The translations under genes were made by a program, and so were the position numbers. A DNA stretch of 26,006 bases from an uncultured Faecalibacterium sp. (lineage in GTDB: Bacteria > Bacillota > Clostridia > Oscillospirales > Ruminococcaceae): the NCBI GenBank assembly GCA_900539945.1, contig UQDV01000035.1, forward strand, positions 1 to 26,006. Reading direction: 5' to 3'. Positions 24,345 to 26,006 of the stretch are shown piece after piece. Each line of letters opens with the position of its first letter. The first letter of the stretch is position 1. The notes under the pieces were generated by a model. The model worked only from the letters and a program-made list of their open reading frames with translations, did no database searches and was not told the origin of the DNA.

Positions 24345-25919
24345 ATGGAAATGGAAGATAAGAAGATCGACACGGCGGCAGAACAGGCCCTGCCGGTGCA
24401 GGAACTGCCCGCCGATATCCCCGCTGAGGTGCGCCAGAAGCTGGCAGAGGACCTGAACGAGGAAGCCACCGAGGACCTCAAGCAGGATATGCGCGAGGCC
24501 GAAAAAGAAGAGGCCAACGACGAAGAGGTCAAGGCCAACCCCGAAATGCTCACCAAGAGCCGCCTGCTGAAGCTGCTGATCAAAAAGCAGTACGTCAAGC
24601 TGCGCGAGGTCACCGAAGAAGAGCAGCCCGCCGACCTGGCCGAACTGCTGGAAGAGCTGGACGAGAACAACCGTCTGGTGGTGTTCCGCCTGCTGAAAAA
24701 GGAAGTGGCCACCGAGGCCTTTGCCTATATGTCCGACGAAGCCCGTGACGATCTGGTCAACGCTTTTTCGGATGTGGAGCTGGTGAGCGCCATTGAAGAG
24801 ATGAGCCTGGACGATGCTGCCGACCTGCTGGAAGATATGCCGGCCGGTGTGGTCAAGCGGGTGCTGGAAAAGTCCTCCAAGCAGACCCGTGAGAGCCTGA
24901 ACAAGCTGCTGAATTACCCGGAAAGCTCCGCCGGCAGCCTGATGACCCCCGAGTATGTCCGCCTGCGCAAGGACATGACCGTGGGCCAGGCCTTTGACGC
25001 CATCCGCAAACAGGGCGAGAACGCCGAGACGGTGTACACCTGCTATGTGGTGGAGCGCAACCGCCTGCTGGGCGTCGTGTCGGCCCGCAGCCTGCTGCTC
25101 TCCGACCTGAACACGCCCATTGCCGACATCATGGACGACAATGTGGTCACCGTGAAGGTCACGGATGACCAGGAGTATGTGGCCCGTGAGATGCAGCGCT
25201 ACGACTTTACCGCCATGCCTGTTCTGGACAACGAGGGCATGTTCGTGGGTATCATCACCATCGACGATGCAATCGACGTTCTGACCGACGAGAGCACCGA
25301 GGATATGCAGAAGATGGCCGCCATTCTGCCGGATGACGATGCCACCACCTACTTTGGCACCAGCGTATGGACCCACGCCAAGCAGCGCATTCCCTGGCTG
25401 CTGATCCTGATGCTGTCGGCCACCTTCACCGGCATGGTCACCACCCACTACGAGCAGGCCTTTGTCAGCCTGCCGCTGCTGGTCTCCTTCATGCCCATGC
25501 TGATGGACACCGCCGGCAACTGCGGCAACCAGATCAGCACCCTGATGGTGCGTGGTCTGGCCCTGGGCGAAGTGGAGCCCTCCGACTTTGTAAAGGTTCT
25601 GGGCAAGGAGCTGCGCGTGTCTGCCATCGTGGGCGCGGTGCTGGGCATCGTCAACGGCCTGCGGATCTACCTGATGTACACCTTCCTGTTCCCCGGCCAG
25701 TATCAGAATGTCATGGGCTATGCCATCGTGGTCAGCGTGTCGCTGTTCTTCAGCGTCATTCTGGCAAAGCTGGTGGGCGGCATGCTGCCGCTGGCCGCCA
25801 AGAAGCTGGGTGCTGACCCGGCCATCATGGCAACGCCCTTCATCACCACCATCGTGGATGCCTGCAGTTTGATCCTGTACTTCCAGATCGCACAGCTGGT
25901 GTTCCGCAATATGATGTAA
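24345..25919 (+). CDS. mgtE: Magnesium transporter MgtE
   Basis: A 524-aa Mg2+ channel of the MgtE family. An unusually acidic N-terminal extension (about residues 1-65) precedes the superhelical MgtE_N domain (LAELLEELDENNRLVVFRLLKKEVATEAFAYM, LEDMPAGVVKRVLEK). The CBS pair (YPESSAGSLMTPEYVRL, YVVERNRLLGVVS, IADIMDDNVVTV, YDFTAMPVLDNEGMFVGIIT) senses Mg2+. The C-terminal pore region has five TM segments, with SFMPMLMDTAGNCGNQISTLMVRG and DPAIMATPFITTIVDACSLILYF, which carry the pore Asp and Asn. GGAGG lies 7 nt before the ATG and is masked by a hairpin. It sits alone behind a long structured leader, and no terminator is seen before the edge element. Confidence 0.95.
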   Translation: MEMEDKKIDTAAEQALPVQELPADIPAEVRQKLAEDLNEEATEDLKQDMREAEKEEANDEEVKANPEMLTKSRLLKLLIKKQYVKLREVTEEEQPADLAELLEELDENNRLVVFRLLKKEVATEAFAYMSDEARDDLVNAFSDVELVSAIEEMSLDDAADLLEDMPAGVVKRVLEKSSKQTRESLNKLLNYPESSAGSLMTPEYVRLRKDMTVGQAFDAIRKQGENAETVYTCYVVERNRLLGVVSARSLLLSDLNTPIADIMDDNVVTVKVTDDQEYVAREMQRYDFTAMPVLDNEGMFVGIITIDDAIDVLTDESTEDMQKMAAILPDDDATTYFGTSVWTHAKQRIPWLLILMLSATFTGMVTTHYEQAFVSLPLLVSFMPMLMDTAGNCGNQISTLMVRGLALGEVEPSDFVKVLGKELRVSAIVGAVLGIVNGLRIYLMYTFLFPGQYQNVMGYAIVVSVSLFFSVILAKLVGGMLPLAAKKLGADPAIMATPFITTIVDACSLILYFQIAQLVFRNMM

Positions 25920-25951
25920 AACAGGAAAACTCCCTCCGTCATGGCGTGAAC

Positions 25952-26006
25952 TGAACTGCACCCCATTTGTTAGACAGTATGGTATACTGTTTAGGAAATG
26001 GGGTGT
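25952..26006. mobile_element. Probable IS3-family terminus or small palindromic element (cut by the window edge)
   Basis: TGAACTGCACCCC at 25952, followed by ATTTGTTAGACAG, resembles terminal inverted repeats of IS3/IS150-group insertion sequences (TG-A-CTGCACCCC...GTTAGAC). From 25959 the DNA folds on itself. CACCCCATTT pairs with AAATGGGGTG (25996-26005) and ACAGTAT with ATACTGT (25984-25990), around a GGT loop. The window ends inside or just after the palindrome, so I cannot tell whether a transposase follows or whether this is a solo mini-element. It starts 33 bp after mgtE. Confidence 0.5.

Overview
The window is a chromosomal replication-origin region of a GC-rich, anaerobic, low-branching Firmicute. 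The content fits the Faecalibacterium/Oscillospiraceae group best. That placement is an inference from gene order (rpmH-rnpA-yidD-yidC-jag facing away from dnaA-dnaN-yaaA-recF-remB-gyrB-gyrA), the pyruvate:ferredoxin oxidoreductase, the strong GC-ending codon bias and protein style. No 16S gene or marker tree is available here.

Left arm (1-3421, minus strand): rpmH has its own near-consensus promoter. Two hairpins and a second promoter separate it from rnpA-yidD-yidC-jag, which handle RNase P maturation of tRNA, membrane-protein insertion and RNA binding; jag runs off the left edge. Origin (3422-5510): the rpmH/dnaA intergenic region carries divergent promoters and a palindrome resembling an NrdR box. 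The dnaA-dnaN gap is oriC, with about ten DnaA-box-like 9-mers, an inverted box pair, and a consensus box followed by a C-rich spacer and DnaA-trio-like triplets. Right arm, replication genes (5511-13031, plus strand): dnaN, S4-domain yaaA, recF, remB, gyrB and gyrA, closely spaced. GyrA has Ala at the quinolone-determining Ser83-equivalent position.

Right arm, accessory housekeeping (13032-26006): mntP lies behind a yybP-ykoY-type Mn2+ riboswitch with its own terminator. On the minus strand, a GlcT/LicT-type antiterminator gene with a RAT/terminator leader precedes a glucose-family PTS EIICBA gene. A nudix hydrolase, an RluA-family pseudouridine synthase and a GntR/FCD regulator form a second minus-strand operon. 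A 16-bp palindrome one base off a classical parS site lies at the end of that operon, about 12 kb from oriC. nifJ (PFOR) follows with distinct, highly-expressed-type codon use. Next is about 1 kb without a convincing protein gene, holding stacked terminators, a small tandem repeat, a candidate small RNA and a strong promoter. The window closes with mgtE (Mg2+ transport) and, at the edge, a palindromic segment resembling an IS3-family terminus.

The most interesting candidate for something undescribed is the roughly 290-nt mgtE leader. It contains a short upstream ORF starting Met-Asp-Pro-Asp, a hairpin that covers that ORF's own ribosome-binding site and ends in a U-run, a second terminator-like hairpin, and a final hairpin that occludes the mgtE ribosome-binding site. 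I see none of the conserved M-box (ykoK) core, so this looks like a leader-peptide-type Mg2+ attenuator of a different design.
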